Shown in pieces: positions 37,450-46,097 of a stretch of 64,000 nt of DNA (the stretch's first letter is position 1; every line of letters starts with the position of its first letter). The notes beneath the pieces were generated by a model. It saw only the letters and a program-made list of their open reading frames with translations, was not told the origin of the DNA and did not search any database. Where the stretch lies: NCBI RefSeq assembly GCF_039645975.1, contig NZ_CP147918.1, positions 496,001 to 560,000 of the forward strand. Direction: 5' to 3'. Origin of the DNA: Sulfurimonas sp. HSL-1716. GTDB lineage: Bacteria > Campylobacterota > Campylobacteria > Campylobacterales > Sulfurimonadaceae. The position numbers were made by a program, and so were the translations under genes.

Positions 37450-37743
37450 ATGACCTTTATCGAATTTAAAAAACTTTTGCTTGATGCCGACATCACTTTG
37501 CCTAAATTCAGCAAGCTTATCGGAGTAAGCGAAAAAAATCTTCAATCCTATAAAAAAAAGGGAGAGGTGCCAAATACCATCGCTGTCGTAGCGAGCTGTT
37601 TTGCACATATGAACCTGAACAAGATCGATTACCGCACCCTCGTTCAAAAACTTGAGCTTCAACCAAAAAGTAAAAAAAATTCCGGATTCGCAAAAAAGAA
37701 AAAAGAAAACAGGCAGACAACGGATAAAGAAACAGCAAAATAG
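37450..37743 (+). CDS. Small DNA-binding (XRE-like helix-turn-helix) protein
   Basis: The 97-residue protein has a short N-terminal HTH-like region (FKKLLLDADITLPKFSKLIG, then VSEKNLQSYKKKGEVPNTI) and a Lys/Asn/Gln-rich basic tail (KSKKNSGFAKKKKEN). GGAGAG precedes the ATG. It may bind the palindrome upstream and control itself and the divergent histone-like gene; this is inferred from layout. The basic tail could add non-specific DNA affinity. Confidence 0.7.
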   Translation: MTFIEFKKLLLDADITLPKFSKLIGVSEKNLQSYKKKGEVPNTIAVVASCFAHMNLNKIDYRTLVQKLELQPKSKKNSGFAKKKKENRQTTDKETAK

Positions 37744-37811
37744 GGCGTTTTTCTATCTATTTTCTTTTTTAAGTTATTGTTTTGGTTCGTTAATTATGAA
37801 TAGGAACAAAG

Positions 37812-38585
37812 ATGAGAAAAGAGATTGTAGATACAAGAGTGCCTCAGATCATTATATTGTACTGGATAATCAAAATAGCTTCCACCACTCTTGGAGAAAC
37901 AGGAGCCGATATGTTCTCGATGACATTTCAGTTTGGATATGCTGCTACTATCATGATCTTTATGACGATTTTTTTACTTTTTTTTGCAATCAAGCTTTCG
38001 CTTAAGAGATATGAACCCATCACATACTGGCTGACTTTTACCGCTACGGCGATCGCAGGGACGGCAATATCCGATTTTATAGACAGGACGCTTGAACTGG
38101 GATATAGCGTGGGCTCTTTGATCTTGGTATCTTTGCTGGGTATCGTTCTTTATGTCTGGCATAAAAAAGACAGATCCCTGTCGGTTGAAAAGATATATAC
38201 GACCTCTTCGGAAGTGTATTACTGGATAGCCTTTTTGATCGCAAATACGTTAGGCACAGCTGCGGGAGATTTTCTGGCCGATGACTTGAACATAGGTTTT
38301 GTGCAAAGCGCCACGCTTATATCACTCGTTTTGATCAGTCTGGTAGTGATGAACTACTATACAAAAATCTCCAAAGTATTTCTGTTCTGGCTGGCTTTCG
38401 TGCTTACCAGACCTTTTGGTGCGACTTTTGGAGACCTGCTTACAAAGCCGATAGATCACGGCGGGCTAAATCTGGGAACTGTCGGCGCTTCTTCGTTTTT
38501 TATGACAGTGCTTGTAATCGCATTGTTTTTAGAGATAAACTACGAGAAGATAAACCACTATAGAAAAAAAATATTTTACAGATAG
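37812..38585 (+). CDS. COG4705-family membrane protein with four internal repeats
   Basis: The 257-residue membrane protein has about eight hydrophobic segments. A motif G-x-T/E-x-x-G/S-D-x-L/F recurs four times, at residues ~26 (TLGETGADMFS), ~83 (GTAISDFIDRT), ~147 (LGTAAGDFLAD) and ~202 (FGATFGDLLTK), each followed about 10 residues later by Gly-Tyr/Phe or Gly-Gly. The family is predicted to be membrane-anchored with no proven function. It is 69 bases after the HTH gene. Confidence 0.82.
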   Translation: MRKEIVDTRVPQIIILYWIIKIASTTLGETGADMFSMTFQFGYAATIMIFMTIFLLFFAIKLSLKRYEPITYWLTFTATAIAGTAISDFIDRTLELGYSVGSLILVSLLGIVLYVWHKKDRSLSVEKIYTTSSEVYYWIAFLIANTLGTAAGDFLADDLNIGFVQSATLISLVLISLVVMNYYTKISKVFLFWLAFVLTRPFGATFGDLLTKPIDHGGLNLGTVGASSFFMTVLVIALFLEINYEKINHYRKKIFYR

Positions 38586-38668
38586 GACATAGAAAATATA
38601 GCGACCTAATGTAAAGTTTATGTTATTATTAACTGCACGTTTAATCCACTAATCTAAAAGGTTGTACT

Positions 38669-39289
38669 ATGGAAGTAAAATATGTAGGCCCAAAACCCGT
38701 CATTTCTCATACAAGTATACATTTTGACAGCAATAAAGAGGATAAATACGTATATCTGAACATAGCGCTGCAGCTCGTAGAAGCGCTCGATCATGACTAT
38801 ATAAAAAATAAGACGTATGATCATCTGCTTGATGTTTCATTGTCGGATAGAGAGATGCTGGATATACTGCAAAAACGGTGTCCGAATTTTTCAGACCTTA
38901 TGGACAGGACAAACAATAACGTAGAAGACGAAATAGAGGAAAATCTGCAAAGAACGCATGAAAACAGTATACTCAACGACGAAGAAAAAGAGGTTCTGGA
39001 GAAAAACATAAAGCTGATGCGCGATTATCTGATACAGCGCTCCATAAACAAAAAAGCGTACTACTGCGTGATGAAACTGCTGGCCGACATAGTCCAACAA
39101 GACCACATAGACCAGATCACTCTGCCTATGAAACAAAATTACGTCCATGTGCTTCACTCTTTGCAGGGAACTTTGGTAAAAGAGAAAATGCCTATCGATA
39201 CAAAGCTGACTATGTTTGAAAAAGACAAAGCGTTCTATGTCACTCTCAAAGTCGTAAATCTGCTTCAAAGCGGTCATAAACCGATATAA
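38669..39289 (+). CDS. Hypothetical soluble alpha-helical protein
   Basis: The 206-residue protein is acidic in the middle (NNVEDEIEENLQRTHENS) and mostly helical by composition, with no signal peptide or membrane segment. I recognise no family. AAAGG precedes the ATG. It is followed after 11 bases by the DUF2721 gene, so the two are probably one transcript. Confidence 0.7.
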   Translation: MEVKYVGPKPVISHTSIHFDSNKEDKYVYLNIALQLVEALDHDYIKNKTYDHLLDVSLSDREMLDILQKRCPNFSDLMDRTNNNVEDEIEENLQRTHENSILNDEEKEVLEKNIKLMRDYLIQRSINKKAYYCVMKLLADIVQQDHIDQITLPMKQNYVHVLHSLQGTLVKEKMPIDTKLTMFEKDKAFYVTLKVVNLLQSGHKPI

Positions 39290-39300
39290 AAAGGATCTTT

Positions 39301-39756
39301 ATGGTGCTTAGCGATCTTGTTTCCACCCTGCAGCTGTCTATCGGACCGGTCATCCTTATCTCCGGCGTCGGTCTGATCATCTTAAGCCTTACCAATCGTT
39401 TTGGACGTATCATCGACAGAACACGCCAACTCTCCGTCGAGTACCGCAGTGCTTCGGGCGCAGATCTTCACCGTATTTTATCCGAACTCAAGATACTTAC
39501 AATAAGGGCAAAAGTGATAAGAGGCAGCAACTTTATGGCCGTACTGAGCGTTTTGTTCGTCTCGTTTATTATCATCGGCCTGTTTTGGTCCGCTCTGTTT
39601 AAGATCAATATCGGTTATCTCATCGTCGCGCTGTTCATTGCAAGCATTATCAGCTTGATCTGGGCACTTTTTTTATTTATATATGATCTTGAACTCTCTC
39701 TAAAAGCGCTTTGGATAGAACTTCCCGACTCGATAGCCAAACCGGATAAAAAATAA
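39301..39756 (+). CDS. DUF2721-family membrane protein
   Basis: The 151-residue protein has three hydrophobic segments: ~10-28 (IGPVILISGVGLIILSLTNR), ~78-100 and ~106-128. The loop after the first carries RFGRIIDRTRQL, which is the DUF2721 signature. Function unknown. It follows the preceding hypothetical gene by 11 bases and converges on a tRNA gene. Confidence 0.85.
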   Translation: MVLSDLVSTLQLSIGPVILISGVGLIILSLTNRFGRIIDRTRQLSVEYRSASGADLHRILSELKILTIRAKVIRGSNFMAVLSVLFVSFIIIGLFWSALFKINIGYLIVALFIASIISLIWALFLFIYDLELSLKALWIELPDSIAKPDKK

Positions 39757-39796
39757 GAATCGTTTTATAGAGTGATTTTCGTCATGAAAGTTTGAA

Positions 39797-39873
39797 TGGT
39801 GTCAAGAGAGAGACTTGAACTCTCGACCTCCGGCTTATGAGACCAGCGCTCTAACCAGCTGAGCTACCTTGAC
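39797..39873 (-). tRNA. tRNA-Met (anticodon CAT)
   Basis: On the minus strand a 77-base cloverleaf folds with a 7-bp acceptor stem GTCAAGG/TCTTGAC (one G·U pair), D stem GCTC/GAGC, an anticodon loop CTCATAA with CAT, and T arm GAGAGTTCAAGTCTCTC; the 3' CCA is encoded. G1-C72 pairs, and the anticodon stem lacks three G-C pairs, so it is not the initiator. It is elongator Met or the Ile2 tRNA whose C34 becomes lysidine. TATAAT on the minus strand at 39893-39898 is a good -10 box. Confidence 0.95.
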
Positions 39874-40015
39874 ATTCTTTTTAAGAGGCAGAATTATATA
39901 TTACCAAACCTTTAGAAATCTTAAAAGACGGGTTCTTTTTTTGAAACAGTCTTGATGTTAAAAAAGTATAGTCCTTTATAGTAAATATAGTTTAGCTGTA
40001 TCGGCTCAATGTATA

Positions 40016-40044
40016 TTGACATTTTTACCTTTATCTTGTAGAAT
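40016..40044 (+). promoter_or_regulatory. Promoter of groES-groEL
   Basis: TTGACA at 40016-40021 and TAGAAT at 40039-40044 with a 17-base spacer form an unusually good vegetative promoter 25 bases before the groES ATG. No CIRCE inverted repeat (HrcA site) is seen in the leader or just upstream. Confidence 0.75.
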
Positions 40045-40069
40045 TTCAAAAAATTATTTAGGAGGACAT

Positions 40070-40330
40070 ATGAATTTTCAACCACTAGGAAATCGTATTT
40101 TAGTTGAACGTACGGAAGAGGCTAGTACAACATCCACTGGTATAATAATCCCGGATAATGCAAAAGAGAAGCCGTCTCAAGGCAAGGTCGTTGCAGTCAG
40201 CGGCGAAGTAAAAAGTATCTCAAACGGTGATACCGTGGTGTTTGGTAAATACAGCGGTAACGAGTTGTCTCTTGAGGGCACTAAGTATGTAGTTATTGAC
40301 GTTGATGACGTTTTTGGAATAATAAAATAA
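40070..40330 (+). CDS. groES: Co-chaperonin GroES
   Basis: The heptameric lid of the GroEL chamber. The start is ATG 40070 with AGGAGGA 4 bases upstream, giving 86 residues ([20 protein letters not shown]); the longer frame from 40016 would start in the promoter. The mobile loop ([19 protein letters not shown]) and C-terminal [12 protein letters not shown] are typical. It precedes groEL by 17 bases. Confidence 0.97.
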   Translation: MNFQPLGNRILVERTEEASTTSTGIIIPDNAKEKPSQGKVVAVSGEVKSISNGDTVVFGKYSGNELSLEGTKYVVIDVDDVFGIIK

Positions 40331-40347
40331 TTTAGGAGAGAGTTTTT

Positions 40348-41982
40348 ATGGCAAAAGATATAGTTTTTTCAGACGAAGCACGTAATAAATTGGCAAAAGG
40401 CGTCGCACAGCTCTGCGATGCGGTAAAAGTTACGATGGGGCCGCGCGGACGCAACGTACTTATCCAAAAGAGCTACGGAAGTCCTGTCATAACAAAAGAC
40501 GGTGTCTCCGTAGCACGCGAAATCGAACTTCAAGACAGACTTGAAAATATGGGTGCACAGCTTGTAAAAGAGGTTGCATCAAGAACTGCGGATGAAGCGG
40601 GTGACGGTACTACTACGGCTACCGTTTTGGCAAATGCCATCTTTAGCGAGGGGCTTAGAAATATCACTGCAGGTGCGAATCCTATCGAAGTAAAACGCGG
40701 TATGGATAAAGCATGCGAAGCTATTTTGGAAAATCTCAAAGCAGCATCAAAATCGGTAAAAGACAAAAAAGAGATAGCACAGGTCGCGACGATCTCCGCA
40801 AACTCGGATACACAGATAGGCGATATGATAGCCGAAGCGATGGATAAAGTCGGTCAAGACGGCGTCATCACGGTCGAAGAAGCCAAAGGTATCTCCGACG
40901 AGCTTGTAGTTGTCGAAGGTATGCAGTTTGACCGCGGATATCTTAGCCCGTATTTTATAACCAACACCGAAAAGATGACGGCAGAGATAGAACAGCCGTA
41001 TATCTTGCTGAGTGACCAAAAGATCACATCTTTAAAAGATCTTTTACCTGTTTTAGAGCAGGTGCAAAAAACTTCCCGTCCGCTGCTTATCATTGCCGAA
41101 GATGTAGAGGGTGAAGCTCTTTCTACGCTGGTCGTGAACAAACTCCGCGGCGTATTGAACATCACTGCCGTGAAAGCTCCGGGATTCGGCGACCGCCGTA
41201 AAGCTATGCTGCAAGATATCGCAGTTCTTACAAACGGTACGGTGATCTCCGAAGAAACGGGACATACGCTTCAAGGTGCGACCATCCAGCATCTGGGTCA
41301 GGCGGGGCGCGTCGTAATAGACAAAGACAACTCTGTCATTGTAAACGGTGCGGGAAGCAGCGAAGCCGTGAAGATGAGAATCTCGGAGATAAAAACTCAG
41401 ATCGAATCGACATCCAGCGAATACGACAAAGAGAAACTTCAAGAGCGTCTGGCAAAACTCAGCGGCGGTGTAGCGGTCATCAAAGTCGGTGCGGCGACGG
41501 AGACTGAGATGAAAGAGAAAAAAGACCGTGTGGACGATGCACTTTCTGCTACGAAAGCAGCAGTCGAAGAGGGTATCGTCATCGGCGGCGGAGCTGCGTT
41601 AGTGCGTGCTGCTTTAGATGTCAAACTCGAACTTGCAGGAGATCAGAAGATTGGCTGCGAGATCATCCTTCGCGCCGTAAAAGCTCCTGTAAAACAGATA
41701 GCGGTCAATGCAGGATACGATGCAGGTGTCGTAGTCAATGCAATAGAGAATGCGGATAACAAAAACGTGGGCTTCAATGCCGCGTCGGGTGAGTATGTGG
41801 ATATGTTCGATGCGGGGATTATCGATCCTCTAAAAGTCGAACGTGTCGCACTTACGAATGCTACATCGGTCTCAAGCCTGCTTCTTACGACCGAAGCGGC
41901 TATATTTGAGATCCCTGAAGAAAAACCGGCTCCGGATATGAGCGGTATGGGTGGTATGGGCGGCATGCCGGGTATGATGTAA
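40348..41982 (+). CDS. groEL: Chaperonin GroEL
   Basis: The 544-residue chaperonin folds non-native proteins in an ATP-driven cage with GroES. The ATP site is in [13 protein letters not shown] and [10 protein letters not shown], and the C-terminal tail is the expected Gly/Met repeat ([12 protein letters not shown]). GGAGAGAG precedes the ATG. This is the only groEL in the window and is followed by a hairpin terminator at 42008. Confidence 0.98.
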   Translation: MAKDIVFSDEARNKLAKGVAQLCDAVKVTMGPRGRNVLIQKSYGSPVITKDGVSVAREIELQDRLENMGAQLVKEVASRTADEAGDGTTTATVLANAIFSEGLRNITAGANPIEVKRGMDKACEAILENLKAASKSVKDKKEIAQVATISANSDTQIGDMIAEAMDKVGQDGVITVEEAKGISDELVVVEGMQFDRGYLSPYFITNTEKMTAEIEQPYILLSDQKITSLKDLLPVLEQVQKTSRPLLIIAEDVEGEALSTLVVNKLRGVLNITAVKAPGFGDRRKAMLQDIAVLTNGTVISEETGHTLQGATIQHLGQAGRVVIDKDNSVIVNGAGSSEAVKMRISEIKTQIESTSSEYDKEKLQERLAKLSGGVAVIKVGAATETEMKEKKDRVDDALSATKAAVEEGIVIGGGAALVRAALDVKLELAGDQKIGCEIILRAVKAPVKQIAVNAGYDAGVVVNAIENADNKNVGFNAASGEYVDMFDAGIIDPLKVERVALTNATSVSSLLLTTEAAIFEIPEEKPAPDMSGMGGMGGMPGMM

Positions 41983-42007
41983 CCTTTGGGGTTACAAGAC
42001 CTCTTTT

Positions 42008-42033
42008 CCTCTTCTTTTTGAAGAGGATTTTTA
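42008..42033 (+). terminator. Rho-independent terminator of groESL
   Basis: CCTCTTC-TTTTT-GAAGAGG forms a 7-bp stem with a 5-base loop (42008-42026), followed by ATTTTTAA. It lies 26 bases after the groEL stop. Confidence 0.8.
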
Positions 42034-42132
42034 AAACTACACAACATGCAAAATTTTTTACTTTATTTGTATTTGGTTGTCTTTGATTCATTACAATGGT
42101 TTTTGCGTTAATCTATAAAAGGGATTTAAGAT

Positions 42133-42585
42133 ATGAAAAGAGAAATATTAATAGTCACGGTTTTGATGACGAACATTGCGTTTGCTTCCGTTTTACCGGC
42201 CGGAGTAAGAACGATCCGGGAGATAGATACAAATAAAAATACGATAAACACTCTTTCAAGCGCCGCGAGTATGCGTCTTTATAAAAGAGGTCTTGAAAAA
42301 GAGACCGCAAATCAAAAAGTTTTAAGATCGCTAAACGGAGATGAACATACGAACTCTCTCATGGCACAAAACATCATGGATCATTTCAAAGAGATAAAAA
42401 ACGAAGATATCGTCAGGTACATAAGTGACTGCGCTCTGTTTGAAAAAAAAGTAAATTTAAGTTCATATGACGATATCATAGCCCTTTTGCAAAAAACAAA
42501 CAGATTCAAACTGGATGAAGATAGTTTGAAAAAGATTCAAAAGATCAGTTTGGAGAATCAAAAAATAACACAAGTATTGTCGTAA
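42133..42585 (+). CDS. Putative secreted protein, unknown function
   Basis: The 150-residue protein starts with a likely signal peptide (MKREILIVTVLMTNIAFAS; cleavage after FAS or nearby). The mature part is helical and charged with no recognised motif. It lies 39 bases before the NMT1/THI5 kinase gene, so it may share that transcript and act as a periplasmic partner. Confidence 0.7.
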   Translation: MKREILIVTVLMTNIAFASVLPAGVRTIREIDTNKNTINTLSSAASMRLYKRGLEKETANQKVLRSLNGDEHTNSLMAQNIMDHFKEIKNEDIVRYISDCALFEKKVNLSSYDDIIALLQKTNRFKLDEDSLKKIQKISLENQKITQVLS

Positions 42586-42624
42586 AATCTGCAAATCCGC
42601 CGTTTATAGGATAAAATTGTCGAT

Positions 42625-44475
42625 ATGAAAAAAATAATTTTAATCCTGTTGGCGGCGGTATCGTTCTCTGCAGCTCAAAAAGTGGTTTTACAGCTGAGCT
42701 GGCTGAATCAATTTCAATTTGCCGGGTATTATGTGGCAAAAGAGAAAGGGTTTTACAGAGATGTAGGTCTTGATGTCGATATCAAAGAGTTTCAAAACGA
42801 CACAGATCTTTCCAGCGTCATCCAAAAAGGCAAAGCCGACTTCGCCGTAGGGCGTTCATCCCTGCTGATCGACAAGATAAACGGCAAAGACGTCGTCGCT
42901 CTTGGCTCTATTTTTCAAGAATCTCCTTTGATCCTGCTGACAAGAGACGATGCCAATATCAGCTCCGTAAAAGACCTTATGCACAAGCGTATCATGATGA
43001 CAAACGACGCCAAGGACACGGCATCGATTATGGCCATGCTGTTTTCAAACGGCATAGCTCAAAAAGATATCAAGATAATACCTCATAGTTTTAATCTAAA
43101 TGACCTTATAAACAAAAAAACCGATGCTATGGCTTCTTATATATCCAATGAACCTATCAGGATGGAAGAGAAAGGGATTGGGTATAAGATCTTCGATCCG
43201 AAAGATTACGGGTTTTATTTTTACAGCGATATCCTTTTCACCTCTTCTAAATTCATAAAAAATAATCCGAAATTGACAAAAGATTTTTATGAAGCCAGCA
43301 TCAAAGGCTGGAGATATGCCTTCGATCATATCTCACAGACTGCGGAGATCATACATAACCATTACAATACGCAGCACAAAACATTGATCGAGCTGATAAA
43401 AGAGGGGGAAGTGCTAAAGCATTTAGCTTTAAAAAAAGATACGCCTTTAGGTTATTTGGACAGAAACCAGCTAAACGATATCGTAAAGGTTTACAAAGTA
43501 CTGGGAATAGTTACGAAAAATATAGATCTGGACACGTTTATATACAAATATAACCATCCTACGGAACTTGCATTTAAACTGAAATATAGGGATATATGGT
43601 TTATAGGGATCATTTTCATACTGCTGCTGATAAGTTTGAACTTCATTCTTTTGTTCATAAGTCTCAGAAAAAGATGGATCCATACTCAAAGCCATCTGAA
43701 ACAGACGATAGCCGATCAAAAAGAGGAGATAGACAAGCAAAATAAGATCATTATCGTACAGTCCAAAATAGCTGCCATAGGCGAAATGCTCAGTAATATT
43801 GCTCATCAATGGCGACAGCCTCTAAATGTCATCTCGCTTAGCACGGCAAAGATCGAGACCGCTTTGCTTTTAGGCAAAGAGATGAAAAACGAGGATTTTC
43901 TAAAAATCAGTAACGATATCAACCTGCAAACAGAATACCTGTCGCAGACGATCGATGATTTTCGAAACTATTTTAGTCCAAACAGTGAAAATTTTGCATC
44001 GTTTAATATAAAAGATACTATCGGCAAAGTGAACGAACTGACCAAAGAGGTCTTTAAAAGCAGCGGCATCGAGATGATCATGAGTATGAAAGAGTGTGTT
44101 ATCACCCACAATGAGAATTTTTTGATACAGGCTTTGCTCAATATCTATAATAATGCCAAAGACGCGATCATCGAAAACGGTACGGCGCAGAGATATTTTT
44201 TTATCGATCTCAGATGTGATGAAGAGAAGATAGTCATTACGTTAAAAGATTCCGGCGGGGGTATCGACAGTGAGACGATAGAAAAGATCTTCGAACCTTA
44301 TTTTACTACAAAATACAAATCCAAAGGGACCGGACTGGGTCTATATATTACGTATTCGATCATCACGCAGCAGTTAAACGGAACGATATCGGCGCACAAC
44401 GTCAAGTATAGATACAAGGATCATGACCTTTCGTGTGCAGAGTTTGTTATAACCCTTCCGATCTATTTTTCTTAA
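42625..44475 (+). CDS. Sensor histidine kinase with periplasmic NMT1/THI5 (substrate-binding-like) domain
   Basis: The 616-residue protein has a signal peptide (residues 1-17), then a NMT1/THI5 domain (QLSWLNQFQFAGYYVAKEKG, GRSSLLIDKINGKDVVALGS), as in HMP/thiamine-precursor binding proteins, to ~305. One membrane helix is at ~327-350, followed by a coiled coil, a HisKA-type box with H394 (AHQWRQPLNVISL) and an HATPase (NNAKDAI, DSGGGID, GTGLGLYIT). No regulator gene is adjacent, so its partner is elsewhere. The likely ligand is a small periplasmic molecule; pyrimidine or related is only a family hint. Confidence 0.92.
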   Translation: MKKIILILLAAVSFSAAQKVVLQLSWLNQFQFAGYYVAKEKGFYRDVGLDVDIKEFQNDTDLSSVIQKGKADFAVGRSSLLIDKINGKDVVALGSIFQESPLILLTRDDANISSVKDLMHKRIMMTNDAKDTASIMAMLFSNGIAQKDIKIIPHSFNLNDLINKKTDAMASYISNEPIRMEEKGIGYKIFDPKDYGFYFYSDILFTSSKFIKNNPKLTKDFYEASIKGWRYAFDHISQTAEIIHNHYNTQHKTLIELIKEGEVLKHLALKKDTPLGYLDRNQLNDIVKVYKVLGIVTKNIDLDTFIYKYNHPTELAFKLKYRDIWFIGIIFILLLISLNFILLFISLRKRWIHTQSHLKQTIADQKEEIDKQNKIIIVQSKIAAIGEMLSNIAHQWRQPLNVISLSTAKIETALLLGKEMKNEDFLKISNDINLQTEYLSQTIDDFRNYFSPNSENFASFNIKDTIGKVNELTKEVFKSSGIEMIMSMKECVITHNENFLIQALLNIYNNAKDAIIENGTAQRYFFIDLRCDEEKIVITLKDSGGGIDSETIEKIFEPYFTTKYKSKGTGLGLYITYSIITQQLNGTISAHNVKYRYKDHDLSCAEFVITLPIYFS

Positions 44476-44482
44476 TGCAGCC

Positions 44483-45340
44483 TCATACCGCCCTTCTTCT
44501 GGTCAAAAAGATCAATACGGCAAGTGCCGTGATAATGAACGATATCCCTCCCATCAGGTATAGAGCGTTTACCATTTTGTCATAGTTTTCTATCGCGATC
44601 TTAAAGACGACCATCAGCGTTTCTATCGAAAGTGCTATCAGGATGGTGATAAGAAATTTTGTCAGCACTTTTATCTCGATCTTTGAATCTTTCGAATAAC
44701 TTTTAAAGAAGACTTCCTGTTCGAGAATGGTCTTTGCCAGATCGAAGATGGCGAGTCCGAGTGTCGTTGCGATCACCGGCTTAAAAATAGCATCGATGTT
44801 CAGGCTTTCATGAAAGATGTTTTTTAGAAAGTCGAATCCGCCGTATATGATCGCAGCAGTCGAGAGGATCATCATGAAAAAACCTGCGATAAGATAAAAT
44901 GCCTTGATAACCTTGCTAAAATATATATGCTTTTCGATCAGTCCGAGTCTCTCCAGTAGTTTCTCTAAGACAAAATCCATAAAGATTATCTTGTTTCCCT
45001 CTTTTTTCGATACGGTTACACAAAGAGTTCCCGTTGTAGCGCTTTGATAGGGAGCCGTAAAAGCGAAGTTGTTCTCTTTTATTTCGAGTTTGTTTATCAG
45101 ATAGCTTCTGCTTTTATCTCTTTGGCTGTCGTCATTGTATTTACTGTAGATATTTGCCGATGTCTGGATCTTTGATACCGCATCTACCGTATACACCACC
45201 TCCAAGGAGGGAAAAGTGGCAAAAAGTTTTTGATAGTAGTTTTCAGCCTCGTTGCTGAGCTTAAGACTCTCTATACTTCCTTCAAGGATGCTTTCTATTT
45301 TCTCTTTGTTGTTGTTATATATTTCGATATATTCTTTCAT
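44483..45340 (-). CDS. Membrane protein with Cache/PDC-like N-terminal domain, unknown function
   Basis: The 285-residue protein has a soluble N-terminus (1-~140) that resembles a PDC/Cache ligand-binding domain: VVYTVDAVSKIQTSANIY, then RDKSRSYLI and FAFTAPYQSATTGTLCVTVS. Four hydrophobic segments follow (~143-168, 185-205, 228-248, 258-280). There is no N-terminal membrane anchor or signal, so the Cache-like part would lie in the cytoplasm, or the topology is unusual. It converges on the sensor kinase gene 7 bases away. Confidence 0.75.
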   Translation of the reverse strand: MKEYIEIYNNNKEKIESILEGSIESLKLSNEAENYYQKLFATFPSLEVVYTVDAVSKIQTSANIYSKYNDDSQRDKSRSYLINKLEIKENNFAFTAPYQSATTGTLCVTVSKKEGNKIIFMDFVLEKLLERLGLIEKHIYFSKVIKAFYLIAGFFMMILSTAAIIYGGFDFLKNIFHESLNIDAIFKPVIATTLGLAIFDLAKTILEQEVFFKSYSKDSKIEIKVLTKFLITILIALSIETLMVVFKIAIENYDKMVNALYLMGGISFIITALAVLIFLTRRRAV

Positions 45341-45417
45341 TTTGAGCCTTTAACTATAATTGACGAACAAATTATAATTTAGTATGAAGAATATATATAC
45401 AGTTTATTGATTATAAA

Positions 45418-45960
45418 TTAAGCATTTTTGTCTATAAGGGAAAAACCGAGCTCGTTCATTTTTTTATCTATTGCTTCGAGAGCTTTGTCGATCGTCTTAT
45501 AGCTTATATCGGGAAGTTTGTCTCCCCATATCTGTTCGGCTTCTTTAAAACCCTGTAGTATTCCCTCGCGTCCTGCTCTAAGAAGTTTTTCATCATTCCC
45601 TGCGCCGTTTAGCACAAAACCGGCTATTCTGTCCGCGGTTTGAGCGATACCGAAAAAACCGTCTTCGCTTACAAGTTTTTTTGCTTCCTCCTGCGATAGT
45701 GAAGCGATGTTCTTACCGTTATAGCCTATATCTTTTAAAAAATTCTGAAAATCCTCCTGATTGATATCCAAAGTACTCTTTTCGTTATTTGCTATTTTGG
45801 ATTGGACATCTATGGAAACCGCACTGTAGCTCATCGAATTTTTTTGAAGCTTTGACTTTAAGTCGCTAAAACTGCTTTTTATCTCATCTTGTTTTTTGAT
45901 CTTTATCTCTTCGTACTTTTTGTACAGATCCGCCTGCTTTATATTGGAGTTTATCTGCAT
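45418..45960 (-). CDS. DUF5610-like cytoplasmic protein, unknown function
   Basis: The 180-residue protein starts at ATG 45960 with AAGGAC 5 bases upstream; an earlier in-frame start (45981) lacks a ribosome site. Gly-rich segments FFGIAQTADRIAGFVLNGAG and LLRAGREGILQGFKEAEQIW resemble DUF5610. Similar proteins in this phylum are sometimes labelled hydrogenase-4 component G; nothing here supports a hydrogenase link. No membrane segment is seen. Confidence 0.65.
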   Translation of the reverse strand: MQINSNIKQADLYKKYEEIKIKKQDEIKSSFSDLKSKLQKNSMSYSAVSIDVQSKIANNEKSTLDINQEDFQNFLKDIGYNGKNIASLSQEEAKKLVSEDGFFGIAQTADRIAGFVLNGAGNDEKLLRAGREGILQGFKEAEQIWGDKLPDISYKTIDKALEAIDKKMNELGFSLIDKNA

Positions 45961-46097
45961 TGTTGTCCTTTTTAGAATCACTAATATACAAAGTAAATCG
46001 GTAATAGAATCTTTTAGTAAAATTGATAGCTTTTTTTATTTAGCTCTCTCGAAGTACAAATGTACGACAATCACTTTTTAATAAAAAGGCCCTGCAT

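Noticed and set aside
37652-38005. 117-codon frame between the HTH gene and the COG4705 gene
   Set aside because: It overlaps both well-supported genes in another frame and has no coding character.
39797-39873. Initiator tRNA-fMet
   Set aside because: The first acceptor pair is G1-C72 and the anticodon stem lacks three consecutive G-C pairs, both contrary to initiator tRNA.
39960-40069. CIRCE (HrcA) operator before groES
   Set aside because: No TTAGCACTC-N9-GAGTGCTAA-like repeat is visible; only a strong vegetative promoter is seen.
45418-45960. Label as hydrogenase-4 component G
   Set aside because: No hydrogenase genes, membrane segments or quinone-type motifs are seen; DUF5610-like similarity fits better.
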